A DNA stretch of 64,000 bases from Stomoxys calcitrans (taxonomy: Eukaryota > Arthropoda > Insecta > Diptera > Muscidae). Positions within the stretch are counted from its first letter, which is position 1, and each line of letters starts with the position of its first letter. The translations under genes were made by a program, and so were the position numbers. The notes below the pieces were generated by a model, which saw only the letters and a list, made by a program, of their open reading frames with translations, was not told the DNA's origin and ran no database searches. Of this stretch, positions 1 through 12,734 are shown one piece after another. Location: the NCBI RefSeq assembly GCF_963082655.1, contig NC_081554.1, forward strand, positions 126,951,453-127,015,452. The letters run 5' to 3'.

Positions 1-207
1 AACCCATAAAAAACAGATTATCCACCTATTTCGACCATACTAAAAGTCGTTGTTGGAAGTTATAACAAACCACAACATGCAAAATTCCAACCAAATCGAA
101 TAAAAATTGCGCCCTCTAGAGGCTCAAGACATCAAATGCGAAGATCGGTTTATGTGGGAAGTATCAGGTATAGACCGATATGGATCATACTTGGCACGTT
201 GACTTTG
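1..207 (+). repeat. Family A repeat, internal fragment cut by the window edge
   Basis: Contains internal units typical of family A: 'gaataaaaattgcgccctc', 'tagaggctcaag' and 'agatcggtttatgtggg'. It runs directly into a minus-orientation copy that begins about 208. A plus-orientation 3' end of the same family reappears about 1192-1232, so the minus copy may have landed inside this one. Confidence 0.75.
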
Positions 208-1190
208 TTTTTATACCCTCCACCATAGGATGGGGGTATACCAATTTACAATATACTAATTTCGTCATTCTGTTTGTAATATTCTTGATCGTCATGACAT
301 TTTAAGTCGAACTAGCCATGTCCGTCCGTCTGTCTGTCGAAAGCACCCTAACTTTCGAAGGAGTAAAGATACCAGCTTGAAATTTTGTAAAAATACTCCT
401 CATTAGTGTAGGTCAGTTGGGATTGTAAATGGGCTATATCAGTCCACGTTTTGATAAAGCTGCCATATAAACCGATCTGGGAACTGGACTTCTTGAGCCA
501 CTAGAGGGCACATTTCTTATCCGATTTGGCTGAAAGTTAGCATGAAGAGTTTTATTATGACTTCCAACAACTGTGCTGAGTATGGTTCAAATCAGTCCAT
601 AACCTGATATAGCTGTCATATAAATCGATCTGGGGTCTTGACTTCATGAGCCACTAGAGGACGCAATTAATATCCGATTTGGCTGAAATATTGCATGAGG
701 TGTTTTGTTATGACTTTCAACAACTGTGCTAAGAACAGCTCAAATCGGTCCATAACCTGATATAGTTTCCATATAAACCGATCAGGGGTCTTGACTTCTT
801 GAGCTACTACAGGGCGCAATTATTATCCGATTTAGCTGAAATTTTGTACAACGGCTTCTCTTATTACCTTTAACATACGTGTCGAAAATGGAATGGAAAA
901 GAATCGGCTTATAGCCTAATGCAGCTCCCCTATAAACCGATATCCCTATTTTACTTCTTCAGCCCCTAAAGTGCGCAATTCTTATTAAATATTGCTGACA
1001 TTTTAAAATATGACTTCTACTATGGTCTGCAATATTCAGTTCAATTATGGTCCGAAATGAACCATAACTTGATATTGTTCCAATAACATTGAAATTCTTT
1101 TCTTTAAACATTTGCTTGCCTAAAAAGAGATACCATGGTAAGAGCTCGACAAATGCGATCCATGGTGGAGGGTACATATGATTCGGACGA
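208..1190 (-). repeat. Family A dispersed repeat
   Basis: Begins with the inverted 3' terminal motif (tttttataccctccaccat) and the CCGTCCGTCTGTCTGTCG simple-sequence block. It continues through several degenerate internal units and ends at 'ccatggtggagggtacat'. The GC-rich palindrome usual at this end is lost. Short open frames in it come from the repeat and are not genes. Confidence 0.8.
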
Positions 1191-1460
1191 TGTTAGTATA
1201 ACCCCATCCTAAGGTGGAGGTATAATAAATTATGAATGGAATTATGTAAATTCCTTAAAAATTTGTGTTTCTGTTTCCGCCCGATTTAAGTTCTTGAGTT
1301 CATATGTAAAGTAGTTTAACACAAATTCGACAACATTTTAAATGAATTTCGTTTGGGCTTCTCAATACCAATACTAAATACCTTCCGAGTTAGTTAATAT
1401 GGACTCAGAAAAATGGTGAGCATAAAATAAAGTAAAAAACTTAGTTCATATAAGTTAGCT

Positions 1461-2442
1461 TATTATTCCCACCACCGTAGGGGATATATTCATTTAGTCA
1501 TTCCGTTTGCAACACATCGAAATATAAATTTCCGACCCTACAAAGTATATATATTTCGGATCGTCGTAAAATTCTAAGACGATCTAACGATGTCTGTGTG
1601 TCTGTCCGAAGCACGATGGTTAAGTTCTTGAACGGGCCAAATCGGACCATATTTGGTATAGCTGCTATATAGACCGATTTTCCGATAAAGGGTCTAATGC
1701 CCATAAAAACTTTATTTTTCAGCCGAAATTACTGAAATTTGAAACAGTGAGTAGTTTAAGGCCTCCCGACAACTGACCCTAATGCTATATTTAGATATAG
1801 TTACCATATAGACCGATCTCCCGATAAAGGGTCTGAAGACCATAAAAGCTTTATTTATTACCCGATTTCGCTGAAATTTGCAACAGTGGGTTAATTCAAG
1901 CCTCCCGACATCTGGCTTAAATATGGATTAGATCGGTCCATATTTAGATATAGCTGGCATATAGACTGATCTGCCGATAAAGGGTCTGAAGCCCACAAAA
2001 GTTTTACCAGATTTCGCTGAAATTTAAAACAGTGGGTTATTGTAAGCCTCCCGACATCTGATCTAAATGTGGTTCAGATCGGACTATATTTAGATATAGC
2101 TGCCATATAGACCGATCTGTCGATAAGGGGTCTGAAGCCAATAAAAAACTTTATTTATTACCAAATTTTCGCTTAAAATTTTAATCAGTGAGTTTTTCTG
2201 CGCCTCACGATATCCGACCTTAATATGGTTCAGATCGGTTTATAATTGGATATATCTGCCAAAAAGACCAATATTTTATTCTACAAATTTGAAATGTGAC
2301 TATATATTAGATCACTCAATGTCCGTGCAGAATTTGGGTGCTTAAGTTACCCAATTTTCACCGGATTTTGACGAAATGGGATTTACATATATACCCATCC
2401 AAAGTTCGGCCCGGCCGAACTTAATGCCTTTTTACTTGTTTT
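1461..2442 (-). repeat. Family B dispersed repeat
   Basis: Starts with a 'cccaccaccgtagggg' variant of the family B 3' end. It has internal units containing 'ccgataaagggtctgaagcc' and 'gatatagctgccatatag', and ends with 'agttcggcccggccgaact' followed by 'tttttacttgttt'. It resembles family A in architecture but differs in internal sequence. Confidence 0.8.
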
Positions 2443-3957
2443 TATCTGGTTTGGTAAAATTTTAATTAAAACAAGAAAAATTTCACGTTTTTAGTAAGTT
2501 TTGCTCATCTGTAATTGGTGGCAAATAGTTCATAAACTTGGATTTGGGAAGTCATTTTACTTAACTAAGTTTTTTCTCAACAATTTTAATATTCCTACAG
2601 CAAGCAACGTTTCTATTTACCAAATATAAACATGTTGTTACTTTGAGTTCAACACATATTACAAATCTTAAGTCTTCAAATTGATTAAATGTTCTTTCAA
2701 AATAGTTTACGAATTTCCAAAATTTGAGTAGTATAGAATAAACTTAATTGAAATACAAGTTTTAATTTAAAAATTTGTTAAAAATCACCTAAGGTTGACA
2801 GATTTTGTAACAGAGATGATTAAATCCATCAACTTCTCAGTAATACCAAGCCTAGCACTAATGGAATTATAAAGGTGCTTTTTAAACACGTTTTGTCACT
2901 CATGCAATCATCACTCGATAAAAAACTTAGAAGATCGTAATTACAAAACGATTGATTCGTGACCTCACGCATTCAAACCAATACAACGCTCAGTATAATG
3001 TGCGCATTCCTTCGTAGGCAAAGTCTTGGACGGTAGTAAGACAAAAAAAGGAAAAAGTGAAAACACGTGAAGTAAAATAAGCCTTTGTGAAATGAAACTA
3101 ATAATTCGTATTTAATAAATAAAATCAGTTTCTACCATCGCATACAAAATTATAAACAATTGTGAAATATTCTTTTTTTTGTCATTTTATTGTTCTTTTT
3201 TATTTAACGTTGTTGCAGGAACTTTTTGAATAGAAATGAGAACCACATTTATACTAATAAATACACTCAAAAAATTTTGAACAACAACGCTAGTTAAAAT
3301 AAACTAACTTTGGGAAATATTGAACTTCCTATGGCGCTATAGAATAACATACAAGTTATGAAATTGTTTTTACATACTATTTGTTACCTTTTTACTTCCC
3401 ACTGGTAAAATATGAACTAACGAGCATTAAAACTAAAAGGTAAAATTATTTAAAAATTCGCTATTTCCGAACTTTTTGAAGCATCTAATTGAAGACTGGC
3501 GCACACATCTTAATTACATAGCCCGATCCGCCTGTCTCCCTCCCTACGCCCACAATTGCTCAGCTGCTTTGAAGAAGACAAATTTAATATGAAGCCATTG
3601 CAATTATAAATTAAATAAAACTTTACCGTTTTGTCGCAGCCGAGTGTTGAACCAAGAACCTTCCATTTACAAAGCAGACGTTCTACGCATTGATCCTCAT
3701 CACTATTATTTGACTATTTGACTAAGATTCTTCATTCAATATTTGCTACACAAAAACAAAACATTTTCTTACTCTTTTCCATTAAAGATGGCCAAGCTTT
3801 TTTGTTAAGGTTTGACATATTCTATTAATAGACACAATGTTATCAGCAGTGGAAGTGGGCATAATTTAAAATAACATTTTGTCAGAAAGAGTGTATAATC
3901 ATGGGTTTCTGCTTCACAATACAAATGATTTTAATAAAATGATTTTTAATTATTTCA
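2443..3957. other. Unassigned AT-rich stretch
   Basis: No supported gene. The only recognisable item is a tRNA-like segment at about 3632-3697 on the minus strand. The rest is AT-rich sequence with no coding signature. Confidence 0.5.
3632..3697 (-). repeat. tRNA-like segment, probable SINE head
   Basis: On the minus strand, 'caatgcgtagaacgtctgc' resembles a pol III A box and tRNA D arm. 'ggttcaacactc' resembles a B box (GGTTCRANNCC). The segment is followed by an AT-rich tail rather than a clean acceptor stem, so it reads as an eroded tRNA-derived element and not a tRNA gene. No partner copy is visible in the window. Confidence 0.4.
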
Positions 3958-5247
3958 TACTTTAAACTTATGTCCCACATTATACGGCGTTTGTTGGAAG
4001 TCAAAAGTATAAATAATGAATATTTTTGGAGTTTACAATGCCACAATCAGCTTACTCAATTTTAGTTCAAGAATAACTACCAGTTATTAAAAAATGCTTA
4101 CTTCTGATCTTGCTGTTGTGAATAAAAATTTCTTAGACTAGTTCATTCAGTAATAAATTTCAGATTCGTCGACGACAATATGCCTTTACCCATGCTTTGT
4201 AGGCTTGGTTGAAAAGAAGGTGTGGATATAAATCCACCCCATGCGACTATGGACATTCGCATAAGCCAGTAATCGGGATGTTGTGCGCTTTTCCGGAATT
4301 CCGTGCTGCTTACAAAATCCCTAGTTGTTTTCCGCATATAATCCAACAAGCCCCTTAGTTGGATTATGTCTGTTATTGTGCACCACCTAAATGCATACTT
4401 TAAAATTATGTCCCACATTATTCCGCGTTTGTTGGAAGTCAAAAGCATTAATAATAAATACTTTTGGAGTTAACAATGCCACAATCAGCTTACTCAATTT
4501 TAGTTCAACACTAACTACCAGTTATTAAAAAATGCTTACTTCTGATCATGCTGTTGTGAATAAAAATTTCTTAGACTAGTTCATTCAGTAATAAATTTCA
4601 GATACGTCGACGACAATATGCCTTTACCCATGGTTTGTAGGTTAGGTTGAAAAGAAAGTGTGGATATAAATCCGCCCCATGCGACTATGGACATTCGCAT
4701 AAGCCAGTAATCGGGTTGTTGTGCGCTTTTCCGGAATTCCGAGCTGATTACAAAATTCCTAGTTGTTTTCCATACCATGCCCCTAGTTGTTTTCCATACC
4801 ATGCTCCTTAGTTGGATTATGTCTGTTATTGTGCACCACCTAAATGCAGGTGTCCTTTAGCAACGAAAGCCGGGAAATGACATAGGAAATGCTTCAGCGT
4901 CTCATCATTTTCTACACATATCTTACACACGCTATCACTTGCCGCACAGATCTTGCATAATGAGCTCGTAGTCCTTTGTTTCCTGTTATGATACTAAAAA
5001 CCTAACTGGCCTCTTGCTTGCTTCCTTTCAGTAATAGCTTCGTCTTTTCACAATCCACATCTGCCCACAGTTTATTTGTCGTTCTTCCGAGCGTTTCGAT
5101 CGTAGCCCACGCTCTTTACTCGGACTGCGTCGATCCAAAAAGCTTTGGGTTAGGTAAGGTTATTTTGAAAATAGGGTGCAAATAATAATCCGCCCCATGC
5201 CACTATGGACATACACTATAATCGCCTTGTTGTGCGCTCTTAATTTA
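3958..5247 (-). pseudogene. LINE 3' region with tandemly duplicated 3' end
   Basis: The stretch 4849-5155 is similar to 6830-7170 and so is the C-terminal end of the same RNase H-bearing LINE, read on the minus strand. Beyond it the 3' end occurs twice in tandem. The first copy is 3958-4395 and the second 4396-4848; both begin 'tacttta' and end 'caccacctaaatgca'. The second copy also repeats a short 'cccctagttgttttccatac' block. A further fragment of the same 3' end lies at about 5190-5240. No intact frame survives. The recurring 'ccgccccatg...ggacat' segment also occurs near 57.4 kb in opposite orientation. Confidence 0.65.
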
Positions 5248-5248
5248 A

Positions 5249-6727
5249 AACAAGTAAAAGCGTGCTAAGTTCGGCCGGGCCGAATCTTATATATCCTCCA
5301 CCATGGATCGCATTTGTCGAGTTCTTTTCCCGGCATCTCTTCTTAGGCAAAAAAGGATATAAGAAATGATTTGCTCTGCTATTAGAGCGATATCAAGATA
5401 TGGTCCAGTTTGGACCACAATTAAATTATATGTTGGAGACCTGTGTCAAATGTCAGCCAATTCGAATAAGAATTGCGCCCTTTGGGGGCTCAAAAAGTAA
5501 AATAGAGAGATTGATTTATATGGGAGCTGCATCGGGCTTTAGACCGATTCAGACCATAATAAACACGTAAGTTGATGGTCGTGAGAGAATCAGTCGTACA
5601 AAATTTCAGGCAAATCGGATAATAATTTCGACCTCTAGAGGCTCAAGAAGTCAACATCCCAGATCGGTTTATTTAGCAGCTATATCAGGTTATGAACCTA
5701 TTTAAATCATACTTGGCACAGTTGTTGGATATCATAACAAAACACGTCGCGCCAAAATTCATTCAAATCGGATAAGAATTGCGTCCTCTAGAGGCTCAAG
5801 AAGTCAAGACCCAAGATCGGTTTATATGACAGCTATATCAGGTTATGTACCGATTTGAACCATACTTGGCACAGTTTTTGAATATCATAACAAAACACGT
5901 CGTGCAAAATTTCATTCCAATCAGATAAGAACTGCGCACTCTAGAGGCTCAAGAAGTCAATACCCAAGATCGTTTTATATGACAGCTATATCAGGTTATG
6001 AACCGATTTGAACCATACTTGGCACAGTTGTTGGATATCATAACAAAATACTTCATGCAAAAAATTATTCAAATCGGATAAGAATTGCGCACTCTAGAGG
6101 CTCAAGAAGTCAAGACCCAAGATCGGTTTATAGGACAGGCATATCAGGTCATGCACCGATTTGAACCATACTTGGCGTAGTTGTTGGATATCATAGCAAA
6201 ACACGTTGTGCAAAATTTCATTTCAATCAGATAAGAATTGCGGACTCTAGAGGCTCAAGAAGTCAAGACCCAAGATCGGTTAAAATGGCAGCTACATCAG
6301 GTTATGAAACGATTTGAACCATACTTGGCACAGTTGTTGGATATCATAACAAAACACGTCGTGCAAAAGTTCATCCCAATCGGATAAGAATTGCGCACTC
6401 TAGAGGCTCAAGAAGTCAAGACCCAAGATCGATTTATATGGCAGCTATATCAAAACATGGACCGATATGGCCCATTTACAATACCAACCGACCTACACTA
6501 ATAAGAAGTATTTGTGCAAAATTTCAAGCGGCTAGCTTTACTTCTTCGGAAGTTAGCGTGCTTTCGACAGACAGACAGACGGACGGACGGACATGGCTAG
6601 AACGACAAAAAATGTAACGACGATCAAGAATATATATACTTTATGGGGTCTCAGACGAATATTTCGAGTAGTTACAAACAGAATGACGAAATTAGTATGG
6701 TGGGCCATCCTATGGAGGGTATAAAAA
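5249..6727 (+). repeat. Family A dispersed repeat, near full length
   Basis: Starts 'aacaagtaaaagcgtgctaa' followed by the GGCCGGGCC palindrome, and ends 'cctatggagggtataaaa'. The internal motif 'aatcggataag' (or a variant) recurs at 5613, 5766, 5919, 6072, 6225 and 6378, exactly 153 bp apart. The 3' part holds the conserved 'gacgatcaagaatatata' segment and the GACGGACGG block. Confidence 0.9.
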
Positions 6728-6734
6728 AGTAACC

Positions 6735-8165
6735 TCGAAAAAGGCAATCTAACTTAGGAATTCGATGCTACTTACAAAATCCGTAATTGTTTCCCATGCC
6801 ACTCCCCTTAGTTTGTTCATGTCTTGTATAGTGTCCTCACCTTAGTGCCGGTATCTGTTAGACGCGAAAGTCGGGCAATGACAAAGGAAATGCTCCAACC
6901 TCTCATCATCCAACCATCCCCGCATGCCCTACACATACTATCACTTGCCGCACCGATTTTATATAAGAGAGCTCGTAGTCCTATGTGTCCCGTTATGATA
7001 CCAATAGCTATACTGACCTACTTCTTGCTTCCTTTCAGCATTAGCCTTGTTTTCTCACGATCTGGATCCCCCCATAGGATTTTCGCCGTCCTACCGACCG
7101 TTTCGCTGTCAGACAGGGTTGCATGCGCATTTGTCGCCCATAACGAGGACTGCGTCGACCAGAAAGCCTTCGGGTTAACCAAGCTTCCTTTGGCCTTCAC
7201 CGCCAAATCGTCTGCCCTTTCATTCCCCCTTACTTCGTTATGGCCTGGCACCCAAACGATGCGGATTTTACCATCCTCAGAGAAGGTGTTAATCTCCTTC
7301 GTACACTGTAAGACTGTTCGTGACCTTACCGACCTGGTTGTTATTGCCCTTATGGCAGTTTTACTGTCTGTAAGGATGTTCACCACACCAATTCACGCAT
7401 TCCGTGATCGCCCGCATCTCCGCCTGAAGGACCGTATTATAGTCAGGCAGTCTTAAAAAGATCTCAATCCATGGGTTCTCAGTGTAGACCCCCAGGCTCA
7501 CTCTGTCTTCTAGCTTTGATCCATCCGTGTAACATGATCTTCCTGTTGGAAAAACTAGGGTTCTGTCAATCCAAGACTGTGCCTCTGGCAGCAATGCCGT
7601 GCACTCGACTTCATGGTTCATCTCAGGAATTCGATCGGAAACCTTTTCCTTTTCTTCCAGGTTTCCTATCGTCGCCTTGATTATACTGCGAAGGTATGAG
7701 CTGCTCCCATCCTCCATACATTCTCCCATCGCCTTAAGCCTCATAACCGGAGTGGCTGCCTCACACTTAATCTGTATGTCAATGGGTCGGTTATCTACAA
7801 TAGCCTCCAGTGCCCTAGTAGGGTGGTCGTCATCACCTCATTATTTGACTTTGTCAGATATCGAAATCGTTTTATTGAGGAAACGTAGTGTCTTAAATGG
7901 GTTAAGATTGTGACCTCTGGATCTAGCTCAGTCATATGCCATATGCAAGACCTTTTCGTCCCTTCTTCTTAGTTTTCTCCTCAGACAGCATCCGTAATAG
8001 GTCATTTATGGTGGACACCCATAGGAGTGGCGATAAAATGCCCCCCTGTGGCTTGCCTTGTGCCACTTTCTCCCTTATATTTATGTCATGGGACACAGAA
8101 TTTATCCACCTGTTCCTTAGCATATGGTTTATCCAGCCTCTAAGGACCGGGTCCAACCGGTACTG
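6735..8165 (-). pseudogene. Degenerate RNase H-bearing non-LTR retrotransposon (I/LOA-like)
   Basis: On the minus strand, 8156-7932 encodes an RT segment with 'KPQGGILSPLLW', the FxxPxGxxxSPxL-type motif of non-LTR reverse transcriptases. Next, 7744-7361 encodes the start of an RNase H domain ('YTDGSKLED') and 'LQAEMRAI'. The frame then shifts to 7386-7018 with 'LTDSKTAIRAI' and 'VWVPGHNEVRGNERADDLA', the remaining RNase H motifs. The order RT, RNase H, C-terminus is that of the I/LOA group. The endonuclease and most of the RT are missing and the frame is broken. It lies between a full family A repeat and a family A 3' fragment. The 210-aa plus-strand frame here is antisense to it. Confidence 0.8.
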
Positions 8166-8167
8166 AT

Positions 8168-8266
8168 CTTACGATATATACTTTATGGGGTCATATACGA
8201 ATATTTCGAGGTGTTACAAACGGAATGACTAGATACCTCCATCCTATGGTGGAGGGTATAAAATTA
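8168..8266 (+). repeat. Family A 3'-end fragment
   Basis: Only the terminal part is present: 'atatatactttatggggtc', the 'gaatatttcgaggtgttac' segment and 'ctatggtggagggtataaaa'. Confidence 0.8.
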
Positions 8267-8420
8267 AATGAATAATAAACAAAATGTTATTATGAATATG
8301 AATAGTGTATCAGAATTAACATAATTATTTCGTGCGTCTGAATCTGAATGGAATAGAAGTAGAGACAATTAAAATACAATTTCACTTAATAAGGTTGCAG
8401 AAAACAATCAGCCTACATGA

Positions 8421-9470
8421 TTTTTATACCCTCCACCATAAGATGGGGGGTATACTAATTTCGTCATTCTGATTATAACTACTCGAAATATTCGTCTGAG
8501 ACCCCATAAAGTATATATATTCTTGATCGTCGTGACATTTTATGTCGATCTAGCCATGTCCGTCCATCTGTCCGTCCGTCCTTCTGTCCGTCCGTCCGTC
8601 CGTCTGTCTGTCGAAAGCACGCTAACTTCCGAAGGAGTAAAGCTAGCCGCTTGAAATTTTGCACAAATACTTCTTATTAGTGTAGGTCGGTTGGTATTGT
8701 AAATGGGCCATATCGGTCCATGTTTTGATATAGCTGCCATATAAACCGATCTTGGGTATTGACTTCTTGAGCCTCTAGAGTGCGCAGTTCTTATCTGATT
8801 GGAATGAAATTTTGCACGACGTGTTTTGTTATGATATTCAAAAACTGTGCCAAGTATGGTTCAAATCGGTACATAACCTGATATAGCTGTCATATAAACC
8901 GATCTTGGGTCTTGACTTCTTGAGCCTCTAGAGGACGCAATTCTTATCCGATTTGAATGAATTTTGGCGCGACGTGTTTTGTTATGATATCCAACAACTG
9001 TGCCAAATATGGTTCAAATCGGTTCATAACCTGATATAGCTGCTAAATAAACCGATCTGGGATGTTGACTTCTTGAGCCTCTAGAGGTCGAAATTATTAT
9101 CCGATTTGCCTGAAATTTTGTACGACGGATTCTCTCATGACCATTAACATACGTGTTTATTATGGTCTGAATCGGTCTATAGCCCGATACAGCTCCCATA
9201 TAAATCGATCTCTCTATTTTACTTCTTAAGCCCCCAAGAGGCGCAATTCTTATTCGAATTGGCTGACATTTTACACAGGTCTCCAACATATAATTTAATT
9301 GTGGTCCAAACCGGACCATATCTTGATATCGCTCTAATAGCAGAGCAAATCTTTTCTTATATCCTTTTTTGCCTAAGAAGAGATGCCGGGAGAAGAACTC
9401 AGCAAATGCGATCCATGGTGGAGGGTATATAAGATTCGGCCCGGCCGAACTTAGCACGCTTTTACTTGTT
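8421..9470 (-). repeat. Family A dispersed repeat
   Basis: Complete outline in reverse orientation. It starts 'tttttataccctccaccata' and has an expanded run of CCGTCCGTC units near 8565-8612. Several 153-bp-type units follow, ending with 'attcggcccggccgaactta' and 'gcacgcttttacttgttt'. The open frame across 9014-9457 is a product of repeat units whose length is a multiple of three. Confidence 0.9.
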
Positions 9471-9716
9471 TTTTCTTAATTTTGATTAAGATTTTAGAGG
9501 GCCTAAATATGTACGGTAATGATTATACAACGGATGAAAGTGGACCTATTTTTTCTGGAGATTGTTTATCCTTAGGTATGAAACGCTTGATTTTGGATAA
9601 AAAAAAGTTGTGGAAAATTTCATTAAAGTGAAGTAGGTTTTCGTTTATCACAAATGTTTAACTTTTTAATGTATTTGTTGTTTTCTTTTTTAGAACGTAC
9701 CTGGCCGCCATTATGT

Positions 9717-10839
9717 TTTATACCCTCCACCATATACAAACAGAATGACTAAAATCGTCATTCTGTTTGTAACTCCTCGAAATATTCGTCTAAGACCCCA
9801 TAAAGTATATATTGGGTTTTCCAAAAAGTAATTGCGGATGTTTCATATAGTCGGCGTTGACAAATTTTTTCACAGCTTGTGACTCTGTAATTGCATTATT
9901 TCTTCTTTCAGTTATCAGCTGTTACTTTTAGCTTGCTTTAGAAAAAAAGTGTAAAAAAGTATATTTGATTAAAGTTCATTCTAAGTTTTATTAAAAATGC
10001 ATTTACTTTGTTTTAAAAAATCCGCAATTACTTTTTGGGCAACCAATATATTCTTCATTGTCATGACAGTTTAAGTCGAACTAGACATGTCCGTCCGCCC
10101 GTCCGTCCGTCTGTCTATCGAAAGCACGCTTACGTTCGAAGGAGTAAAGCTAGCCGCTAGAATTTTTGCACAAATACTTCTTATTAGTGTAGGTCAGTTG
10201 GGATTGTAAATGGGCTGTATCGGTCCACGTTTTGATATAGCTGCCATATAAACCGATCTGGGGTCTTGACTTCTTGAGCCACTAGAGGACGCAATTATTA
10301 TCCAATTTTTCTGAAATTTTGCATGAGGTGTTTTGTTATGACTTTCAACAACTGTGCTAAGAATAATTCAAATCGGTCCATAACTTGATATAGCTGCCAT
10401 TTAAACCGATCTGGGATCTTGACTTATTGAGCCTTTAAAGGGCGCAAGTACTATCCGATTTGGCTGAAATTTTTTACAATGGCATCTTTCATGACCTGTA
10501 ACGTACGTGTCGAATATGGCATGAATCGATTTATAGCCTAATACAGCTCCCCTATAAACCGATCTCTCTATTTTATTTCTTCAGCCCTAAAGTGCGCAAT
10601 TCTTACTAGATTTGGCTGAAATTTTACACAAAGACTTCTACTATGGTCTCCAATATTCAGCTCAATTATGGTCCGAAATGAACCATAACTTGATATTGTT
10701 CCAATAACATAGCAATTCGTTTCTTTTATCCTTTGTTTGCCAAAAAGGGGATACCATGGCAAGAGCTCGAAAAGGGAGATCCATGGTAGAGGGTATATAA
10801 GATTGGGCCCGGCCGAACTTAGCACGCTTTTACTTGTTT
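9717..10839 (-). repeat. Family A repeat interrupted by a MITE
   Basis: Begins 'tttataccctccaccatata' and ends 'cacgcttttacttgttta'. The conserved 'aaagtatatatattcttgat' segment is interrupted at a TA by a 235-bp mariner-like MITE (9812-10046). The GC palindrome is slightly altered to gggcccggccgaact. Confidence 0.85.
9812..10046. mobile_element. Tc1/mariner-type MITE, 235 bp
   Basis: Terminal inverted repeats are visible: the left end runs TTGGGTTTTCC then AAAAAGTAATTGCGGAT, and the right end is ATCCGCAATTACTTTTT then GGGCAACCAA. A TA lies on each side (9810-9811 and 10047-10048), as expected for Tc1/mariner insertion. There is no coding capacity, so movement would need a transposase from a full-length relative. 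It sits inside a family A repeat, which shows that it inserted later. Confidence 0.85.
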
Positions 10840-11182
10840 ATTCAATTTTGTTTTCAATTAAAGAAACATTTAGATTAGCTCAGGAACTTGGAGTTGGCAT
10901 TTCAATATGGGAATTGGGTCAAGGATTGAATTACTTCTTTTGTTTTCTTAAGTTTTTGCATTATTCTGGCAATTAAGTCGCAATGTTGATTAAAGGAAAT
11001 TCAGCTTAATTTGAGATTTTGCCATAAACTATTTAAACTCATCGCTCAAAGTACGTTATTAACGTAACAAAGCTATAAATTATATTCAGAGCATTGGATC
11101 TTGTTTCAGAAAAAAGATTAAATTAATGAATCATTCGCCTAAAAAAATATAATAAATATAAATATACATATTTTTTCATGTA

Positions 11183-12652
11183 TTTATTATACCTTCCACC
11201 ATAGGATGGGGGGTATACTAATTTCGTCATTCTAATTGTAACTACTCGAAATATTCGTCTGAGACCCCATAATCTTATATCTAGCCCTGTCCGCCCGTCT
11301 GTCCGTCCGTCCGTCCGTCCGTCTGTCTGTCGAAAGCACGCTAACTTCCGAAGGAGTAAAGCTAGCCGCTTGAAATTTTGCACAAAAACTTCCTATTAGT
11401 GTAGGTCGGTTGGTATTGTAAATGAGCCATATCGGTCTATGTTTTGATATAGCTGCCATATAAACCGATCTAGGGTCTTGAATTCTTGAGCCTCTAGAGT
11501 GCGCAATTCTTATCCGATTGGAATGCAATTTTGCACGTAGTAATTTGCTATTGTATCCAAAAACTGTGCCAAGTATGGTTCAAATCGGTCGATAACCTGA
11601 TATAGCTGTCATATAAACCGATCTTGGGTCTTGACTTCTTGAGCCTCTAGAGTGCGCAATTCTTATCCGATTGAAATGAAATTTTGGCACTTAGTATTTT
11701 GTTATGATATCCACCAACTGTGCCAAGTATGGTTCAAATCGGTTCATAACCTGATATAGCTGTCATTTAAACAGATCTGGGGATTTGATTCCTTGATCTT
11801 CTAGAGGGCGTAATTCTTATCCGATTTGGCTGAAATTTTGCAAGACGTATTTTAATCTTACTTTCAACAACTGTGTCAAATAAGGTTCAAATCGGTTCAT
11901 AACCTGATAAAGCTGCCATATAAACCGATCTGGGAACTTGACTTCTTGAGCCTCTAGAGGGCGCAATTCTTATCCAATTAGAATGAATTTTGGCACGTAG
12001 TATTTTGTTATAATATCCAACAACTGTGCCAAATATGGTTCAAATCGGTTCATAACCTGATATAGCTGTCATATAAACAGATCTGGGGACTTGACTTCTT
12101 GAGCTTCTGGAGGGCGCAATTCCTATCCGATTTGGCTGAAATTTCGCAAGACGTTTTTTATTGTTACTTTCAACAACTGTGTCAAATAAAGTACAAGTCG
12201 GTTCATAACCTAATATAGCTGCCATATAAACCGATCTGGGATCTTGACTTCTTGAGCCTCTAGAGGTCGCAATTATTATCCGATTTGCCTGAAATTTTGA
12301 AAGACGAATCCTCATCCTCATGACCATCTACATACGTGTTTATTATGGTCTGAATCGGTCTATAGCCTGATACAGCTCCCATATAAATCGATCACTCTAT
12401 TTTATTCCTTGAGCCCCAAAGGACGCAATTCTTATTCAAATTGGCTGAAATTTTACATAGGTCTCCAACATATAATTTAATTGTGGTCCGAACCGGACCA
12501 TATCTTGATATCGCTCTAATAGCAGAGCAAATCTTTTCTTATATCCTGTTTTGCCTAAGAAGAGACACCGGAAAAAGAATTCGACAAATGCGATCCATTG
12601 TGAACGGTATATAAAATTCGGCCCGGCCGAACTTAGCACGCTTTTACTTGTT
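11183..12652 (-). repeat. Family A dispersed repeat, near full length
   Basis: Starts 'ttattataccttccaccata' and ends 'cacgcttttacttgttttt', with the GC palindrome 'attcggcccggccgaactta' near 12617. It holds about seven internal units. Open frames such as 12040-12327 follow the 51-codon repeat. Confidence 0.9.
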
Positions 12653-12734
12653 TTTAAAATAAATTAAAAATCACGCAAATATTTGCACTCTTCCAAACCT
12701 CTTAATATGCTTTCAAATGCTCCAACCGCAACCA

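Noticed and set aside
5249..6727. Regular repeats as a CRISPR array
   Set aside because: The unit is 153 bp with no conserved-repeat/variable-spacer pattern, and the setting is eukaryotic transposon DNA.
6824..7456. 210-aa open frame on the plus strand
   Set aside because: It is antisense to the LINE RNase H region, whose minus-strand frames carry recognisable motifs.
9014..9457. 147-aa frame and many similar SRGSRSQDPRSVYMAA-type frames as proteins
   Set aside because: They come from the noncoding 153-bp unit of family A, whose length is a multiple of three. The same pattern recurs in every copy and on damaged copies.
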